A DNA stretch of 10,455 nucleotides from Bacteroidetes bacterium UBA7692 (GTDB lineage Bacteria > Bacteroidota > Bacteroidia > Chitinophagales > LD1). The translations under genes were made by a program, and so were the position numbers. Of this stretch, positions 9,029-10,455 are shown piece after piece (position 1 is the stretch's first letter; each line of letters opens with the position of its first letter). A model generated the notes under the pieces. That model was given only the letters and a program-made list of their open reading frames with translations, ran no database searches and had not been told where the DNA came from. The stretch lies in NCBI GenBank assembly GCA_002482725.1, contig DLGO01000040.1, positions 25,059 through 35,513 of the forward strand. Reading direction: 5' to 3'.

Positions 9029-9041
9029 AGGGACTATCCCT
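9029..9041 (+). terminator. Small hairpin after the giant gene, possible weak transcription end
   Basis: AGGGA (9029-9033), a CTA loop and TCCCT (9037-9041) form a 5-bp stem eight bases after the stop codon. There is no U-run immediately behind it; the nearest T-rich run (TTTTAATA) starts at 9051. An AT-only imperfect hairpin follows (9050-9059 with 9071-9080). Position fits a transcription end for the giant gene, but the missing U tract makes intrinsic termination uncertain. Confidence 0.3.
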
Positions 9042-9377
9042 GGAAGACGATTTTAATATATATATAATTCATAATAAAATTACAGGAAGTAATGGCAGTA
9101 AGGCTATCTCAACCTATGCCTGTCAGAAACGTATAGCGGTTAAAATACCGCCTCCGCTACCTGTATTTATTTCGGTATAAAACAAAGTAAAAACCAACAA
9201 ACATTTAACACTACCGATTAACAGCAATTTGGCATCAAGAAGGGCGTGGTAGGAGTAATATTTACCCACAGCAAAATCCACATTAAACTACCGGAAACCG
9301 AAAAATAACGGATAGCATAAAGTGATTGATTATCAGGCCGCTGCACCTATGCATCTGAAGCCCCGCATTATCAAAAT

Positions 9378-9485
9378 ATGGACAAAAATAGAAATACGCT
9401 CAAAATAAATAGTATCAACAGGTACAGCCGCATTATGACCTTAAAAATGTACTGCCTGCTTTTACAAAATATGCCTCCGGAATAA
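9378..9485 (+). pseudogene. Doubtful 35-codon ORF, possible remnant of a secreted-protein N-terminus
   Basis: ATG at 9378 to TAA at 9483 encodes 35 residues. The middle, RYSRIMTLKMYCLLLQN, has a basic start followed by a short hydrophobic run. From memory this resembles the N-termini of SusC/RagA-type TonB-dependent receptors in Chitinophagaceae. The frame stops right after this and nothing receptor-like follows. It could be a decayed gene start or chance. No clear ribosome-binding site or promoter was identified for it. Confidence 0.15.
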
Positions 9486-9653
9486 GATGTTAAGTATTCC
9501 TATTTACACCTGTAAATAGTGCAAAAAAGAAGGTAAAAAGCTGCCGGTTTTGTACCTTTATCATATTAAAATAATCTTGGTATGAGCATTAAGAAGCACA
9601 CCCTTCAACAATCCTGTTTGTTTTAAACAAGGTGTTAGAAAGTAAAAGAAAAA

Positions 9654-9679
9654 TTGAGGCAAACGAACGCTTATTTTTG
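9654..9679 (+). promoter_or_regulatory. Bacteroidota-type promoter for the riboswitch-nrdB transcript
   Basis: TATTTTTG at 9672-9679 fits the Bacteroidota -7 consensus TAnnTTTG exactly. A TTG at 9654-9656 could serve as the -33 element, although the 15-base spacer is shorter than the usual range of about 17-23. Transcription would begin near 9685-9690, right at the 5' strand of the outer riboswitch helix, which supports the assignment. The call rests on the -7 match and on position. Confidence 0.55.
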
Positions 9680-9690
9680 TCTTGTTATCA

Positions 9691-9896
9691 AAGGTTTTAA
9701 GAGGACATTAATTGTCTGTTAAGAATTAAAAGGGAATCATGTGAAAATCGTGAACTATCCCCGTAGCTGTAAGTCCTAAGAAATACCTTTTGCATAGCAG
9801 GCCACTGTTGGTTTTTTAAACAAAATGAACGGGAAGGCGGCAAAAGCAGGATGAGTCAGAAGACCTGCCTTGATAGCAGACATAACGCAAAACTTT
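9691..9896 (+). promoter_or_regulatory. Cobalamin (adenosylcobalamin-type) riboswitch aptamer
   Basis: The conserved landmarks of the B12 element (Rfam cobalamin family) occur in the right order: GGGAATCATGTGAAAATC from 9732, CCCCGTAGCTGTAAG from 9759, GCCACTG at 9801-9807, GGGAAGGCGGC at 9831-9841, and GATGAGTCAGAAGACCTGCC at 9850-9869. Two nested long-range helices can close the domain: TGTCTG (9713-9718) with CAGACA (9877-9882), and AGGTTTT from 9691-9698 with 9889-9896 (eight pairs including one G-U). An alternative pairing TATCAA/TTGATA (9686-9691 with 9870-9875) competes with the outer helix. The element senses coenzyme B12 in the leader of the nrdB transcript and, by family behaviour, lowers expression when B12 is present. 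The core is confident; the exact 5' and 3' limits are not. Confidence 0.9.
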
Positions 9897-9996
9897 CGGA
9901 GGAAAGGTTTAGGTGCGAATAAAGAAGGGCTTGTAACCTCCCGGCTTTGTAACCCCCGAAACGGACCTCCACAAACGGAGATTAGATAAAAGATAA
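9889..9996 (+). promoter_or_regulatory. Expression platform of the cobalamin riboswitch, probably translational
   Basis: AAACTTT (9890-9896) can pair either with the 5' strand of the aptamer's outer helix (9691-9697) or with AAAGGTTT at 9904-9910, forming a 7-bp hairpin with loop CGGAGGA. The two states exclude each other. Downstream lies an imperfect 15-base tandem repeat (9928-9942 and 9943-9957, GGCTTGTAACCTCCC-like) and a second CCTCC at 9966-9970. Both CCTCC segments are complementary to GGAGG at 9898-9902, and CTCC at 9967-9970 can also cover the SD-like GGAG at 9977-9980. No hairpin followed by a U-run is present, so control of translation is more likely than termination. The start is preceded by A-rich sequence typical of Bacteroidota. 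Confidence 0.6.
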
Positions 9997-10455
9997 ATGC
10001 AAAACGAACCAATACTTCAGGAGAATAAAGACCGCTTTGTGCTTTTTCCTATTACCCATCAGGATATATGGAAAATGTACAAACAGGCCGAAGCTAGCTT
10101 CTGGACTGCGGAAGAAATAGACCTGACAACGGATGTACAGGATTGGAGCAACAAGCTGACTGAAGACGAGCGTTACTTCATTAAGCATGTGTTGGCGTTT
10201 TTTGCGGCCAGCGATGGTATAGTAAACGAAAACCTGGCAATAAACTTCCTGCAAGAGGTACAGTATCCTGAAGCAAGGTGCATGTATGGCTTTCAGGTAA
10301 TGATAGAGAACATACACAGCGAGGCATACTCCCTGTTGATAGATACTTATATAAAAGACGTAGTAGAGAAAGACCGCCTGCTGCGCGCCATGGAAACAGT
10401 AGATTGCGTAAAGCAAAAAGCTGAGTGGGCACTCCGCTGGATAAACAAGGGCAGC
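9997..10455 (+). CDS. nrdB: Class I ribonucleotide reductase, small (beta/R2) subunit, 3' partial
   Basis: The first 153 codons of the radical-generating subunit of aerobic ribonucleotide reductase, which with NrdA (alpha) makes deoxyribonucleotides in the cytoplasm; the gene runs off the right edge. The start ATG at 9997 fits the leader and begins MQNEPILQENKDRF. The sequence resembles eukaryotic R2 (EASFWTAEEIDL; FFAASDGIVNENL; EARCMYGFQ; ENIHSEAYSLLIDTYI; ALRWI). By alignment with mouse R2, the metal ligands are D73, E104 and H107, the tyrosyl-radical residue is Y111, and W36 matches the radical-transfer Trp (mouse W103). The radical Tyr is present, so a classical Tyr-radical dimetal enzyme (class Ia-like) is expected. 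The remaining ligands (E, E, H) lie beyond the window. The cobalamin riboswitch directly upstream implies B12 repression. nrdA may follow downstream, but this cannot be seen. Confidence 0.96.
   Translation, partial: MQNEPILQENKDRFVLFPITHQDIWKMYKQAEASFWTAEEIDLTTDVQDWSNKLTEDERYFIKHVLAFFAASDGIVNENLAINFLQEVQYPEARCMYGFQVMIENIHSEAYSLLIDTYIKDVVEKDRLLRAMETVDCVKQKAEWALRWINKGS

Larger units (their letters stand above)
9022..9653. other. Intergenic region with no convincing gene
   Basis: About 630 bases without an open frame that looks coding in either direction. Contents seen: AT-rich sequence at 9050-9080; a GCGGT/ACCGC inverted repeat (9136-9140 with 9147-9151) that competes with AGCGG/CCGCT (9135-9139 with 9154-9158); ATACCG/CGGTAT (9145-9150 with 9173-9178); a TACCTTTA box at 9554-9561 that is one base off the Bacteroidota -7 element; and a near-perfect dyad TTGTTTTAAACAA at about 9618-9630. 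Two very short ORFs (9378-9485 and 9582-9626) are not supported as genes. No tRNA, IS end or CRISPR-like structure was noticed. Confidence 0.6.

Noticed and set aside
9582..9626. 14-codon ORF (MSIKKHTLQQSCLF) downstream of the TACCTTTA box.
   Set aside because: Too short, no family resemblance, no ribosome-binding signal, and no conservation evidence available; a chance ORF is the simplest view.
9897..9996. Rho-independent terminator in the riboswitch expression platform.
   Set aside because: No GC-rich stem followed by a run of U is present between the aptamer and the nrdB start.
9776..10432. Antisense frames over the riboswitch and nrdB (9776-10012, 9982-10416, 10181-10432).
   Set aside because: They lie opposite a structured RNA and a confidently identified coding frame, and their translations show no domain features.

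Overview
The window looks like Bacteroidota chromosome, most likely Chitinophagales/Chitinophagaceae-like. The evidence is a giant SprB-repeat surface protein ending in a type B sorting domain of the type IX secretion system (T9SS), a TAnnTTTG-type -7 promoter element, A-rich translation starts without a strong close Shine-Dalgarno site, and a eukaryote-like class I ribonucleotide reductase small subunit. The taxonomic call is inference.

Positions 1-9021 are one uninterrupted reading frame, open at the left edge, for the C-terminal 3006 residues of a very large secreted adhesin-like protein. It consists of about 36 complete SprB-type repeats of about 75 aa plus a partial one at the left edge. 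A divergent unit and a PKD-like domain (about 2143-2397) interrupt the array. An Ig/PKD-like module (about 8503-8736) and the gliding-motility/T9SS type B C-terminal domain (about 8743-9018) close it. The left block (1 to about 1716) is a higher-order array: three repeat subtypes form a 681-bp unit that recurs with little divergence. The right block is older and diverged, but traces of the same three-unit period remain.

Positions 9022-9653 hold no convincing gene: a small hairpin just after the stop codon, AT-rich sequence, minor inverted repeats and one doubtful 35-codon ORF.

From about 9654 to 9996 lies a regulated leader. It has a Bacteroidota-type promoter, a cobalamin (B12) riboswitch aptamer (about 9691-9896) and an expression platform with mutually exclusive pairings and no obvious intrinsic terminator. 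The leader precedes nrdB (9997 to the right edge), the class I ribonucleotide reductase beta subunit. The likely logic is that B12, which would support a B12-dependent class II reductase elsewhere in the genome, turns down the B12-independent oxygen-requiring enzyme. The class II enzyme is not in this window.

The two transcription units point the same way but appear unrelated in function. I do not see a previously undescribed system here. The most worthwhile items are the riboswitch-nrdB leader and the evolution of the repeat array.
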